Source: Polaribacter sp. IC066
Lineage (GTDB): Bacteria > Bacteroidota > Bacteroidia > Flavobacteriales > Flavobacteriaceae
Length of the DNA stretch: 51,825 nucleotides
NCBI RefSeq assembly: GCF_007997085.1
Contig: NZ_VORR01000031.1
Location: 1 to 51,825 of the forward strand
Reading direction: 5' to 3'
Below, in pieces: positions 18,799 to 26,902 of this stretch. Below the pieces are notes generated by a model. It searched no databases and was not told the DNA's origin. It was given only the letters and a program-made list of their open reading frames with translations. The translations under genes were made by a program, and so were the position numbers. Each line of letters opens with the position of its first letter. Positions within the stretch are counted from its first letter, which is position 1.

Positions 18799-18806
18799 CA
18801 AAGATA
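18799..18806 (-). promoter_or_regulatory. -7 promoter box of rluB
   Basis: The minus strand reads TATCTTTG 14 bp before the rluB ATG, in the 35-bp gap after the prenyltransferase stop. This would give rluB its own transcript besides read-through from the mevalonate kinase promoter. Confidence 0.55.
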
Positions 18807-18819
18807 CTTAAATTGAAAA

Positions 18820-19737
18820 TTAATTCAATCGATCAATTACTTTTTCTAATATTAAAGAAGTATCTATAAAAACCAAACTAAGAACACCTATTAAAAGGAG
18901 TAATTTTAAAACGTTGTGCAATAGACGATATTGGTTTCTTTCTGTTGATTTCCAGAGATAAAAAGCAACTACTAAAAGTGTTATAAAAGCTAAATAAAAG
19001 TAATATTTCATGTAACTTAATTCAGGATAACTGAATAAATAAAAAGAAGGAACTATTGTTAAAATTAGTAATAGAATACACAATTTTTTAGTTTTTATTT
19101 CTCCATAAACAACCGGAAAAGTATCATAATTATTCGCAATTGCTCCTTTCATATTCTGTAAATCTTTAATTAATTCCCTAGCCATAATCACAAAAAACAA
19201 AAAAATTGCATGAATAAAAATTATTTCCGAGAAGTTTTTATAATAAATAAAAATAGCAAAAAAAGGCATTACAGTTAACGCTGTTGCAGAAAACAGGCCC
19301 GTAAAAGGATATTTTTTTAATTTATGAGAGTAAAACCAAATAGCAAATATATAGACTGCAAAAAAGAGTGCTGCTTTCCAAGAAACAAAAAAGCCGAAAA
19401 TAAACCCTAAAAAGTTAAGAAAAAAATAAAGTCTTAATTTTGTTTCTTGTTTTACAAAATTTTCTAAACCTGTTTTTAAAGGTCTATTAATTTTATCTAC
19501 TTTATCGTCGTAAAAATTATTAATAATATACCCCGAAGCTACAACACAAACAGAGGCCAAAACGATGTATAGAAAATGAACATCAAAAACAACGTTTCTG
19601 ATAGATTTTTCAGGAGAAAAAATAAAAATAGAAGTAAGATATTGGGCAAGTATTAATACCAAAATGTTATACCCTCTTACAACAGATAACAAGCTAAATA
19701 TCTTATAAAAAAAAGTCTTCGCTTTTGAGGGATTCAT
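18820..19737 (-). CDS. UbiA-family prenyltransferase, geranylgeranylglycerol-phosphate-transferase-like
   Basis: Polytopic inner-membrane enzyme that transfers a polyprenyl group from its diphosphate to an acceptor. The 305-residue protein has about eight or nine hydrophobic segments. The Asp-rich motif NNFYDDKVDKINRP (about 73-86) binds the prenyl diphosphate through Mg2+, and RGYN at about 21-24 is the early conserved motif. Bacteroidota homologues are commonly annotated as geranylgeranylglycerol-phosphate geranylgeranyltransferase, but the acceptor is not established from sequence; quinone or heme precursors are alternatives. It lies 13 bp after mevalonate kinase in the same direction. It is therefore likely made together with an enzyme supplying its isoprenoid substrate. 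Confidence 0.85.
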   Translation of the reverse strand: MNPSKAKTFFYKIFSLLSVVRGYNILVLILAQYLTSIFIFSPEKSIRNVVFDVHFLYIVLASVCVVASGYIINNFYDDKVDKINRPLKTGLENFVKQETKLRLYFFLNFLGFIFGFFVSWKAALFFAVYIFAIWFYSHKLKKYPFTGLFSATALTVMPFFAIFIYYKNFSEIIFIHAIFLFFVIMARELIKDLQNMKGAIANNYDTFPVVYGEIKTKKLCILLLILTIVPSFYLFSYPELSYMKYYFYLAFITLLVVAFYLWKSTERNQYRLLHNVLKLLLLIGVLSLVFIDTSLILEKVIDRLN

Positions 19738-19750
19738 TCAAAGATATTTT

Positions 19751-20677
19751 TTAGAACCTATAAACTAGCTCTAATTTATAATCTTTTAAACTTATTTGCG
19801 CTTTTTCATAGTCTTCTGTAAAACCCAAAAAATAACCTCCACCACCAGAACCACAAAGCTTTAAATAATAATCGTTAGTTTGTAAACCTTTTTCCCAAAC
19901 CTTATGAAAAGCTACCGGTATCATTGGCTTAAAGTTTTTTAAGACAACTTTTGATAAATTTTTCACATTTCCAAAAAGAGATTTTACATCACCTGACAAA
20001 AAATCTTCGATACAAGCATCTGTATGTTTAGAAAACTCACCACTTAACATATTTCTGAATCCTTCATTCTTCATTTTATTCATGAAAATGTTAACCATCG
20101 GTTCCGTTTCACCAATTTGCTCTGAATCTAATAGAAACACAGCACCTTTGCCTTGCTTTTGAGACGGAATACCGGCTGGCTCTATATTTTCTCTAGAATT
20201 TATTAAAATTGGTAAACTTAAATAACTGTTTAAAGGATCTAAACCTGAACTTTTTCCGTGGAAAAAAGACTCCATCAATGAAAAAATCTCTTTCAACTTC
20301 AACAATTTATCTCTTGTTAAATTCTCTAAAATTGTAATTTTATCTTCTGCATAATGGTCATAAATAGACGCTACCAAAGCACCAGAACTTCCTACACCAT
20401 ACCCTTGTGGTATAGAAGAATCAAAATACATTCCTTTTTCTAAATCGGCTTTAAAACTAACCAAGTCAAAAGAGATTAAATCTGAATTTAATCCTGAAAT
20501 ATACTTGTAAAATTTTTGTAAATTTTCGTTAGATTTTAACGCTATACCTTCTAAATTTTCAGAAGTTTTTAAAGCCCCTCGATATGCGTTAAACGGAATT
20601 GCTAATCCTTTTGAATCTTTAATAATTCCGTATTCTCCGAAAAGCAAAATTTTAGCGTAAAAAAGTGGTCCTTTCAT
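19751..20677 (-). CDS. mevalonate kinase
   Basis: Phosphorylates mevalonate with ATP in the mevalonate route to isopentenyl diphosphate. A GHMP-superfamily protein of 308 residues with the N-terminal motif FYAKILLFGEYGII, the ATP-binding loop PQGYGVGSSGALVASI at about 104-119 and the C-terminal glycine loop LKLCGSGGGGYFLGF. I chose ATG 20677 over an in-frame GTG at 20686, which is the only alternative just upstream. It heads the run mevalonate kinase, prenyltransferase, rluB, with a -7 box 20 bp upstream. Downstream mevalonate enzymes lie nearby at 21151 and 31348, and HMG-CoA reductase is at 33220. Mevalonate kinase is favoured over other GHMP kinases by this context. Confidence 0.88.
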   Translation of the reverse strand: MKGPLFYAKILLFGEYGIIKDSKGLAIPFNAYRGALKTSENLEGIALKSNENLQKFYKYISGLNSDLISFDLVSFKADLEKGMYFDSSIPQGYGVGSSGALVASIYDHYAEDKITILENLTRDKLLKLKEIFSLMESFFHGKSSGLDPLNSYLSLPILINSRENIEPAGIPSQKQGKGAVFLLDSEQIGETEPMVNIFMNKMKNEGFRNMLSGEFSKHTDACIEDFLSGDVKSLFGNVKNLSKVVLKNFKPMIPVAFHKVWEKGLQTNDYYLKLCGSGGGGYFLGFTEDYEKAQISLKDYKLELVYRF

Positions 20678-20696
20678 ATTGTTCACAATTGTAGTA

Positions 20697-20704
20697 CAAA
20701 AATA
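20697..20704 (-). promoter_or_regulatory. -7 promoter box of the mevalonate kinase run
   Basis: The minus strand reads TATTTTTG, 19 bp before ATG 20677, in the short gap between this gene and the MORN-repeat gene. Confidence 0.6.
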
Positions 20705-20729
20705 CGAATAATAAATTAATCAGTATTCG

Positions 20730-21125
20730 TTAATTGTTTTTATAAAAAGTTTTCCAAACACCTACTTTTTCGCCTTTGGTATACTTCCCTTTTTGTTTAA
20801 TCTTGCCGTTTTTATCGTATATTTTCCAGTTACCTTCTTGCAAACCGTTCTCATATCTACCAGCTACTTTTAGCTCACCAGATGCATAATATTCATAAAA
20901 CTTACCATCCTCTTTTTTATTGGCATAAAAGACTTTCCGATAAACGGCTTTACTTTTGTAATAATACGTGACTTCGCCTTCTAAATTAAAACCAACTTTA
21001 TAATAAATTGCTTCTGATTGACTAGTTTTCTCTAAGTCTTTATCTAACCAAATAATATCTTGTACGGTTGATGCCATGGTTAAAAACCAAACCGCAATCA
21101 CAGATAAAAAAACTGACTTTTTCAT
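20730..21125 (-). CDS. secreted MORN-repeat (YwqK-like) protein
   Basis: A 131-residue exported protein with signal peptide MKKSVFLSVIAVWFLTMAST and at least three MORN-type repeats in the C-terminal half (GKFYEYYASGELKVAGRY; ENGLQEGNWKIYDKNGKIK; KGEKVGVWKTFYKNN). The YwqK family is sometimes labelled antitoxin, but nothing toxin-like is adjacent and the signal peptide argues against that role. It starts 25 bp after diphosphomevalonate decarboxylase and is likely in its transcript. The job is unknown; in Bacteroidota such proteins are numerous and usually peripheral to the envelope. Confidence 0.8.
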   Translation of the reverse strand: MKKSVFLSVIAVWFLTMASTVQDIIWLDKDLEKTSQSEAIYYKVGFNLEGEVTYYYKSKAVYRKVFYANKKEDGKFYEYYASGELKVAGRYENGLQEGNWKIYDKNGKIKQKGKYTKGEKVGVWKTFYKNN

Positions 21126-21150
21126 AAGTTCTTTTGATTGATTTAATTGG

Positions 21151-22257
21151 TTACTTTAAAATCCTTTTCGCTCCGAAACCAACCGAATCGTAAATATACT
21201 GATTATTATCACAATACCCCGATAACTCTTTCTTTATGAATTTATTAACTTTTTTCTTTTCACGCTCTGGAAACAACACATGCACATTTGCACCTGCATC
21301 CAAGGTAAAACAAATAGCACTATTTTCTGCAGCTCTATATTCCCAAATTTTGTTGATAATTTCGAGTGTATTAGGTTTCATCAAAATAAAATAAGGGTTG
21401 CTTGTCATCATCATTGCGTGCAATGTTAATGCTTCACTTTCTACTAAATTGATAAAATCTTTTGTATTGCCTTCTTGCAAAATTTTTGACATTTTTCCCA
21501 AATTTTCATTTGCCTGTTTAAAACGATTTTCTGCATACGGATGCTCATGCATTAATTTGTGACCAACAGTACTCGAAACCTGTTTTTCGCCTTTATCAAC
21601 CAATAAAATTACATCTTGGTAGTTCTCAAAGACTGCATGCACTTTGTGTGGAAATTGCACACCAAACAAATCTGAACTTCCTTCTATTTCAGGATGCTTT
21701 CCCCAAACAACCAAAGGTCCTTCGATACTTCTACTGGCGCTTCCCGACCCTAATCTTGCCAAAAAAGAGGCTTTTTTATGGATAAATTCTGTCGATAATT
21801 CCGCGGATAGTTCTTTTTCTAAACTCATTAAACACATCGCAATAGCACTTAAACCACTTGCAGAAGATGCAATACCGCTTGAATGCGGAAAAGAATTTTC
21901 TGAATTAATCGTCATCTCATACTCAATTATATAAGGACAATACGCTTGTATTCGATCAAAAAAATCTGCTATTTTAGGTTTGAATTCATCTTTTTGTTTG
22001 CCTTCAAAAAACAAATTAAAAGCAACTACCTTTTGAGATTCTGAATCTAGTTTAGAATGCTGCTTACGCACAAAATCTACCGTAGTGATCGTATGACAAT
22101 TGTTTAGAGTAAAGCTAATAGAAGCGTTTTTAGGAATTTGAGGATTGCTCTTTCCCCAATATTTTACAAGCGCAATATTACTTGGCGTTTGCCATGTAAA
22201 ACTAGCTGTATCAACCTTTTTTAATTGTGATTTCACTAAAAACTGTTCTGTATTCAA
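21151..22257 (-). CDS. mvaD: diphosphomevalonate decarboxylase
   Basis: Converts mevalonate 5-diphosphate to isopentenyl diphosphate with ATP. The 368-residue protein shows the family start WQTPSNIALVKYWGK (about 23-37) and NASISFTLN. The phosphate-binding loop is FPHSSGIASSASGLSAIA. The catalytic Asp lies in CFTLDAGANVHVLF, with SASRSIEGPLVVW between. The only plausible start is TTG 22257, since no ATG occurs before the conserved WQTPSNIALVK motif; a TAnnTTTG box lies 18 bp upstream and supports it. Downstream, the MORN-repeat gene follows after 25 bp. This completes, with 19751, 31348 and 33220, four of the mevalonate-pathway steps within 14 kb. Confidence 0.93.
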   Translation of the reverse strand: MNTEQFLVKSQLKKVDTASFTWQTPSNIALVKYWGKSNPQIPKNASISFTLNNCHTITTVDFVRKQHSKLDSESQKVVAFNLFFEGKQKDEFKPKIADFFDRIQAYCPYIIEYEMTINSENSFPHSSGIASSASGLSAIAMCLMSLEKELSAELSTEFIHKKASFLARLGSGSASRSIEGPLVVWGKHPEIEGSSDLFGVQFPHKVHAVFENYQDVILLVDKGEKQVSSTVGHKLMHEHPYAENRFKQANENLGKMSKILQEGNTKDFINLVESEALTLHAMMMTSNPYFILMKPNTLEIINKIWEYRAAENSAICFTLDAGANVHVLFPEREKKKVNKFIKKELSGYCDNNQYIYDSVGFGAKRILK

Positions 22258-22258
22258 A

Positions 22259-22275
22259 GTCTAAAAATTTTAGAC
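22259..22275. promoter_or_regulatory. 17-bp palindrome at the mvaD transcription start
   Basis: gtctaaaaattttagac is a near-perfect palindrome between the -7 box (22276-22283) and the TTG start. It is also just beyond the stop of the LytTR gene at 22293. It could be an operator for mvaD or a weak stem-loop ending the regulator transcript. Confidence 0.35.
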
Positions 22276-22283
22276 CAAAGATA
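22276..22283 (-). promoter_or_regulatory. -7 promoter box of mvaD
   Basis: The minus strand reads TATCTTTG in the 35-bp gap between the response regulator stop and the mvaD start. Confidence 0.55.
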
Positions 22284-22292
22284 AAGTTTACC

Positions 22293-22979
22293 CTACACTT
22301 TTGCTAATTTTTGTAAAACGGATTCTTTATAGCTTCTGCTTATTGGCAAGGCTTTTTGATTAATTTCTATAAATTCATTGGTGTAAGAACTAATATTTTT
22401 AAGCGAAACGATAAAAGATCTATGAATTCTGATAAAATTTTTAGGAGGCAATTTTTCTTCTAAACTACTAATGGTTTCTCGAATTACAATGGTCTTTTCT
22501 GCTGTAAAAATCTTTAGATAATCGCTTAAACTTTCTAGGTATAAAATGGAGTTAAAATCAATCTTTACCATTTTTCTGTCTGATCTAACAAACATAAAAT
22601 CGTTCTTGTTTTCTGAAATTTCTGAAACAACAACTTTTTGAACAGCTTGTAAAAAACGATCAAAAGCAATGGGTTTTAGCAAATAGTCGACCACATTTAA
22701 ATTAAAACCATCAATTGCATAGGCTCTATAAGCGGTTGTAAAAATTATTTGTGATTTTTTATGGATGATTTTCGCCAAGCTTAAACCTGAAATTTCGGGC
22801 ATATGAATATCGAGAAAAAATAAATCTACTTCGTTTTCTTGCGCTAACAGAATAGCTTCCCCCGCATTTTTACAGCTCGCTATCAATTCTAAATTGGGCG
22901 TTTTAGCAATATACGTTTCGATGATTTCTCTTGCCATTGGTTCATCATCAACAACAACACATTTTAGTTTATTCCTCAT
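22293..22979 (-). CDS. LytTR-family response regulator
   Basis: DNA-binding partner of the kinase encoded just upstream. Of 228 residues, about 5-115 are a receiver domain with acidic pocket DDEP (11-14), phospho-acceptor Asp57 in LFFLDIHMPE and the switch lysine in LLKPIAF. Residues of about 125-228 form a LytTR DNA-binding domain (FMFVRSDRKMVKIDF; ILYLESLSDYLKIF; FIRIHRSFIVSLK). The start overlaps the kinase stop as ATGA. The target genes are unknown; the divergent MotA/ExbB-like gene at 24231 is the nearest candidate. Confidence 0.95.
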   Translation of the reverse strand: MRNKLKCVVVDDEPMAREIIETYIAKTPNLELIASCKNAGEAILLAQENEVDLFFLDIHMPEISGLSLAKIIHKKSQIIFTTAYRAYAIDGFNLNVVDYLLKPIAFDRFLQAVQKVVVSEISENKNDFMFVRSDRKMVKIDFNSILYLESLSDYLKIFTAEKTIVIRETISSLEEKLPPKNFIRIHRSFIVSLKNISSYTNEFIEINQKALPISRSYKESVLQKLAKV

Positions 22980-24061
22980 TTTTTTATGGGGATTTTTAAA
23001 TTGACTCTAAACAACGCTTCTTCCTGTAAAATTTCTAAAAGATATTTTTTTTGGTACAACATTTCCAATCTTTTTTTAATAGTAGCTAACCCAATTCCTT
23101 TTTTAGAAGTCTCTTTATTTTTTGAGAAATTTTCAATCGTAAAATTCAGTTCTTTTTCATCCACTTTTAAATTGATGTTTACATTTATAACTCCATCAAT
23201 CTGTGTTCCGTGTTTAAAAGCATTTTCTACGAAAGGCAATAATAGCATCGGCGGAACTTCAAACTTTTCGTCCATTAAATATGTATGAAAAGTTACTTGT
23301 AAACCTTCTTGAAACCTAAATTTCTCTAGAGAAACATAATCTTCAATATGATTAATTTCGTCTTGTAAAAGAACGAATGGTTTATCTACTTGATATAAAA
23401 TATAATCTAACAAGCTAGATAATTTTAAAATCATTTCTGGCGCTTTTTCAGATTTTTTTAAAGTAAATCCGTACAAAGTATTCAGTGTATTAAACAAAAA
23501 ATGAGGATGAATTTGCATCTTCAAAAACTTTAATTCTTGCTCCTTTAATTGCAATTGTGTCTGTAGAAATTTGTTCTCTAATGTTTTCTTTTCATCCAAA
23601 GACTTGTAATTGTCTTTTAAAATTTTGAATGCACTTGTAAGTGCAATAATCAACAAAACACACACCAAAATAACACCCGAGTTTTTGGTTAAAGCCGGCA
23701 TTTGTTGAAACTCTAAATTATAGAAAAATACAAACCCAAAAACAACAGTCATTAAAACCGCACAAACTATAAATACACTTGCATAAAAAGTATAAAGCAC
23801 AAACTGTTTATGTTTTTTCGCGATTAAAAAATTAGGAATTAAATAATAGGCAAAAACATAAGAAGCAGCAATTGCGATGACACTTAAAATAGTAGAAAAC
23901 CAAAATATAAAGTTTTCATTATTAGAACCCACGCTAAAAAAACTAGAAAAGAAAAACCAAACTATTCCCCAAAAAACAAGGTGCAAAGGAAGTTTCTTTA
24001 AAGTTTTTAATACCGCTTTGTTCATCTTACAAATAAACTGTTTTTTTAATTTGTTTGCCAT
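22976..24061 (-). CDS. LytS-type sensor histidine kinase
   Basis: A 361-residue membrane sensor. Four hydrophobic segments occur at about 25-45, 51-72, 87-112 and 128-146 with short loops, so it has little extracytoplasmic sensing surface. A coiled-coil linker rich in K/E/L follows (about 150-180), then the His_kinase domain with MQIHPHFLFNTLNTLYG (H185 or H187 as phospho-acceptor). The HATPase region has PPMLLLPFVENAFKHG and GIGLATIKKRLEMLY. Translationally coupled to the LytTR regulator. A -7 box lies 16 bp upstream. This class controls autolysis, competence or nutrient responses in other bacteria; the signal here is unknown. Confidence 0.93.
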   Translation of the reverse strand: MANKLKKQFICKMNKAVLKTLKKLPLHLVFWGIVWFFFSSFFSVGSNNENFIFWFSTILSVIAIAASYVFAYYLIPNFLIAKKHKQFVLYTFYASVFIVCAVLMTVVFGFVFFYNLEFQQMPALTKNSGVILVCVLLIIALTSAFKILKDNYKSLDEKKTLENKFLQTQLQLKEQELKFLKMQIHPHFLFNTLNTLYGFTLKKSEKAPEMILKLSSLLDYILYQVDKPFVLLQDEINHIEDYVSLEKFRFQEGLQVTFHTYLMDEKFEVPPMLLLPFVENAFKHGTQIDGVINVNINLKVDEKELNFTIENFSKNKETSKKGIGLATIKKRLEMLYQKKYLLEILQEEALFRVNLKIPIKK

Positions 24062-24077
24062 AAAAATAGACGGAATG

Positions 24078-24085
24078 CAAAATTA
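24078..24085 (-). promoter_or_regulatory. -7 promoter box of the lytS-lytTR pair
   Basis: The minus strand reads TAATTTTG, 16 bp before the kinase ATG. The 169-bp divergent gap also holds a small inverted repeat, aacca at 24146-24150 against tggtt at 24155-24159, which could be part of a regulator site. Confidence 0.45.
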
Positions 24086-24230
24086 ACAAGTGTTTTAACC
24101 ATTTTTATTGAGGATCTCTTAAAAACGCGATATTTGTTAAAACCCAACCAGGATTGGTTATTGGTCGCTAAAATAATTTTCGATTTGATATAACAAATAC
24201 TTTAGCATCATAATCTTGAAAACAGAAATT

Positions 24231-24569
24231 ATGAATTTTATTTTAGAAGGTGGACCACTCTTTATGGTTCCGTTAGTACTCTTATTAATGGTCATTGTTA
24301 TTTTATTTGTAAAGGGATTCAAAAACAACACAGAAAAAGCGCACAAACTCATCAACTCTTTAAGCTTATTTGCTTTTGTGTTTGGCGTTTTAGGTTTTGT
24401 GATTGGTCTTTTGGGAGCTTTAGAAGTAATTTCTGCAAATAGCGGGAATATGTCTCCAGAAATTTTAGCTGGTGGCTTTAAAGTTGGCTTGCTCTCGCCT
24501 ACTTTTGGAATGGTTATTTTTTTACTTGGAAAAATGTTTACCATTACTTTAACTTGGATAAAAAAATAA
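24231..24569 (+). CDS. short MotA/TolQ/ExbB-like membrane protein
   Basis: A 112-residue protein with three hydrophobic segments at about 9-29, 44-70 and 84-108. The start MNFILEGGPLFMVPLVLLLM matches the first helix of ExbB/TolQ/MotA proton-channel proteins (EGGxxMyPLL), and GLLGALEVIS plus LAGGFKVGLLSPTFGMVIFL resemble their second and third helices. It is about half the usual ExbB length, lacking the large cytoplasmic domain. An in-frame TTG at 24216 is an alternative start; ATG 24231 aligns better. It is divergent from a LytS/LytTR pair and followed by a strong terminator, so it stands alone without ExbD or MotB beside it. The energising partner is not seen. Confidence 0.75.
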   Translation: MNFILEGGPLFMVPLVLLLMVIVILFVKGFKNNTEKAHKLINSLSLFAFVFGVLGFVIGLLGALEVISANSGNMSPEILAGGFKVGLLSPTFGMVIFLLGKMFTITLTWIKK

Positions 24570-24595
24570 AACACTTTTTTTTATTCGTCAGGTGC

Positions 24596-24636
24596 AAAAA
24601 AGCATCTTTCTAAATTTTAGAAATGATGCTTTTTTG
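24596..24636 (+). terminator. terminator of the MotA/ExbB-like gene
   Basis: Arms aaaaaagcatctttct and agaaatgatgctttttt (one bulged T) form a long stem followed by T residues. It ends 19 bp before the thiamine pyrophosphokinase start and excludes earlier start codons for that gene. Confidence 0.85.
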
Positions 24637-24640
24637 TTTG

Positions 24641-24648
24641 TATTTTTG
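24641..24648 (+). promoter_or_regulatory. -7 promoter box of thiamine pyrophosphokinase
   Basis: TATTTTTG lies only 6 bp before ATG 24655. At normal spacing transcription would start at or next to the ATG, giving a leaderless mRNA. Confidence 0.5.
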
Positions 24649-24654
24649 TTCTTT

Positions 24655-25260
24655 ATGAAAACCAAAAAAGTTTTTTTATTGTTAAACGGAGAAGCACCAC
24701 GAACGCTTCCAGATATATCAAAATATAATCTTATTTGCGCAACTGACGGCGCTTACCAGTATTTAGAGCAGAACAGTATTGTTCCTCATTTTATTTCTGG
24801 TGATTTTGATTCGATAAAAAATATTCCTGACTCCATTGAAGTAATTCATACGCCAAATCAAGATTTTACAGATTTTGATAAAATACTACAACTACTTTTT
24901 GATAAAGGTTTTGCTGAAATTGATGTTTTTGGAGCCAGCGGAAAAGAACAAGATCATTTTTTAGGGAATTTGCACACTGCAATGCAATGGAAAAATAAAT
25001 TAAATCTTACTTTTTTTGACAATCATAGTCGTTATTTTTTGGCTGATAAAAAAACAGAAATCACAAATTGTAAAGACAAAATTATTTCTTTGGTTCCGTT
25101 TCCAAAAGCGAATAAAATTAGTACAACAGGACTGGAATATCAATTAAACAAAGAAGATTTAACATTTGGCGAACGTATTGGCACAAGAAATAAAGCCATT
25201 CAAGAAAATATTAACATCACTTTTAAAAGTGGCCATTTATTTATTTTCATCAATCATTAA
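24655..25260 (+). CDS. thiamine pyrophosphokinase
   Basis: Transfers pyrophosphate from ATP to thiamine to make thiamine diphosphate. The 201-residue protein has ICATDGAYQYL (about 27-37), HFISGDFDSI (about 45-54, Mg2+/ATP site), DFTDFDKIL (about 68-76) and ASGKEQDHFLGNLHT with the conserved acidic cluster. A longer reading frame begins at 24592 but runs through the preceding terminator; ATG 24655 starts at the family's usual MKTKKVFLLLNG. No TPP riboswitch is seen. It is followed after 9 bp by a small conserved gene. Confidence 0.9.
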   Translation: MKTKKVFLLLNGEAPRTLPDISKYNLICATDGAYQYLEQNSIVPHFISGDFDSIKNIPDSIEVIHTPNQDFTDFDKILQLLFDKGFAEIDVFGASGKEQDHFLGNLHTAMQWKNKLNLTFFDNHSRYFLADKKTEITNCKDKIISLVPFPKANKISTTGLEYQLNKEDLTFGERIGTRNKAIQENINITFKSGHLFIFINH

Positions 25261-25269
25261 AAATAAAAT

Positions 25270-25503
25270 ATGCCTAAAAAAATAAAATTATTATGGGACT
25301 TTAGAGGTCCTGATGCCAAAGAAACTGCAAAACATCACACCATTCATTTAAAAGATTTTGCAAGGGTTGAAAACCTAACTTTTCATGAAATTGACATTCA
25401 AGAAAAAAACCCGATGTTAGTCTCCGCTTTTATTACTGTGGATGAAACAGATATGAAAATTTACAGAGATGCTTTAAAACCTCATCGTGGTGAAGTTGGC
25501 TAA
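25270..25503 (+). CDS. conserved 77-residue protein, function unknown
   Basis: A small soluble protein beginning MPKKIKLLWDFRGPDAKETA, with histidines in AKHHTIHLKDF and a C-terminal DALKPHRGEVG. No signal peptide or membrane segment. It follows thiamine pyrophosphokinase by 9 bp and is probably co-transcribed. The even composition and the codon use like its neighbours support a real gene. I do not recognise a named family. Confidence 0.7.
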   Translation: MPKKIKLLWDFRGPDAKETAKHHTIHLKDFARVENLTFHEIDIQEKNPMLVSAFITVDETDMKIYRDALKPHRGEVG

Positions 25504-25702
25504 TTTCCTTTATTTTTTTAAAATTATTTATTTCTAACCTAGTTTATGAATGCTATTAGTCAATTACACTAAACTTTATTTTTAGTAGAAATAGATTAAC
25601 ATGATTGTCAAGATGAATATTTCATCCTTTAAACGAACATTAATTCTCTCTTTTATTCTTATTGATTAAATATTTAAGAGAGAAACTTAAAAAGTCCAAA
25701 AC

Positions 25703-26569
25703 ATGCAAACAACTAAACTCAATTCTAAAAGTATATTACCACTTACCTGCACTAGAGCTGGAACTTGCTGTTTTGGTAAAGCTGTTATGTTAAATCCTTG
25801 GGAAATTTTATGTTTTAGCAAAGAAAAGAAAATTACTCCGAGAGAATTTCGTGATTTGTATTGCGAATTTGGTGGTGTTCAATTAATTTTTGATGGTAAA
25901 CCCGATAAAAAAGGACAAAAAGCATGCAGCCAATATGTAGATGGTTTTGGATGTAGTGTGCATATGGGGCGACCATTAGCGTGTCGTTTGTACCCGTTAG
26001 GGCGTCAAATACAATTTGATAAGGCACAGTATATTTACGAAGGAACTACCTTTCCTTGTTTAACCGATTGCGCCGAAGTTTTAAATTTACCCAAATTAAG
26101 TGTCGGTGAATATTTGAAAGACCAAGAAGCAGAAGCATTCGAAAAAGCACAAGATGAATATTTAAGTATCATGCAAAATATAGCGGATATCGGTTTTGAA
26201 CTATTGCTAGATTCAGGATTAGCTGCAACCGGAGATAGGAAAACACTAGCTACTTGGCGCGAATTAGGCAAAGAGCCTCCAGCGCTTTTAGCAGAAAGAA
26301 TAGGAAAAGAATGGATCGACTGCTTAATGATCCCCGAAATAACGATAGACTCAAAAAACCCTAGCACTTTTGCTCAAAAACACAATGATTTGCTACTTTT
26401 AAAAGCACAGCAAAACTTTGGCAGCTTACAAACATTTAAAGAACTTTATGAAGCCTCTGTTTTAATCATCGGAGTAGCATTGCATTTAGCAAGAGGTTTA
26501 GGAGCTGACACAAAAGAGATTTCTGAACATTGGATAGAATCGGCAAAAAGCCATGGTGCTCAAGAATAG
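25703..26569 (+). CDS. YkgJ-family cysteine-cluster protein
   Basis: A 288-residue soluble protein of the CxxxCxxCC-type cluster family, thought to bind a metal such as zinc or an iron-sulfur cluster. Conserved cysteines are visible in LTCTRAGTCCFG (C16, C22, C23), KACSQYVDGFGCSVHMGRPLACRLYPLG and FPCLTDCAEV. The region after about residue 130 is helical and not diagnostic. The family's biochemical role is unknown. It stands alone with about 200 bp before it and more than 300 bp after it. Confidence 0.85.
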   Translation: MQTTKLNSKSILPLTCTRAGTCCFGKAVMLNPWEILCFSKEKKITPREFRDLYCEFGGVQLIFDGKPDKKGQKACSQYVDGFGCSVHMGRPLACRLYPLGRQIQFDKAQYIYEGTTFPCLTDCAEVLNLPKLSVGEYLKDQEAEAFEKAQDEYLSIMQNIADIGFELLLDSGLAATGDRKTLATWRELGKEPPALLAERIGKEWIDCLMIPEITIDSKNPSTFAQKHNDLLLLKAQQNFGSLQTFKELYEASVLIIGVALHLARGLGADTKEISEHWIESAKSHGAQE

Positions 26570-26902
26570 TGTTTGAGGAAGTTGGATTTTAAAAGCTTAA
26601 AAGTATTGCTAATTACAGTAAAGAAATCGGTTTTAAAACTTTTTACCCCAAACCTACCTAACGAAAAATAAGAAAGGTATTTTTTTTATAACCTCATAAT
26701 ATAAAATTGAGGTAAAATATCAAAAGAGTAAAATTGCTTATTTTATATGGATTCTAAAAATAAAAAATCTTTGATTTACTAACTCTAAATAGCAATTGTT
26801 AAAACTCTGCTATATTCATTTAAAAGCAAGCTTTCAGGGCAGACAGAAAGACTATTCAAATAGAAAAAAGGCATATCTTTGTGTTTGAAATATATGTAAA
26901 TT
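26570..26902. other. gap between the YkgJ-family gene and a lipoprotein gene
   Basis: No coding sequence is supported here. It holds a weak terminator-like stem (tacct 26655-26659, aggta 26675-26679, then eight T), a 6-bp stem acctca/tgaggt around 26692-26715, and the promoter box of the next gene at 26874. Confidence 0.5.
26874..26881 (+). promoter_or_regulatory. -7 promoter box of the small lipoprotein gene
   Basis: TATCTTTG, 21 bp before ATG 26903. Confidence 0.55.

Noticed and set aside
20730..21125. antitoxin of a toxin-antitoxin pair
   Set aside because: The YwqK label comes from general annotation; the protein is exported and no toxin gene adjoins it.
24592..24654. N-terminal extension of thiamine pyrophosphokinase
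   Set aside because: It runs through a strong terminator hairpin; the motif-bearing protein begins at 24655.
24570..24654. TPP riboswitch before thiamine pyrophosphokinase
   Set aside because: The gap is filled by a terminator and a promoter box; no THI-box motif is present.
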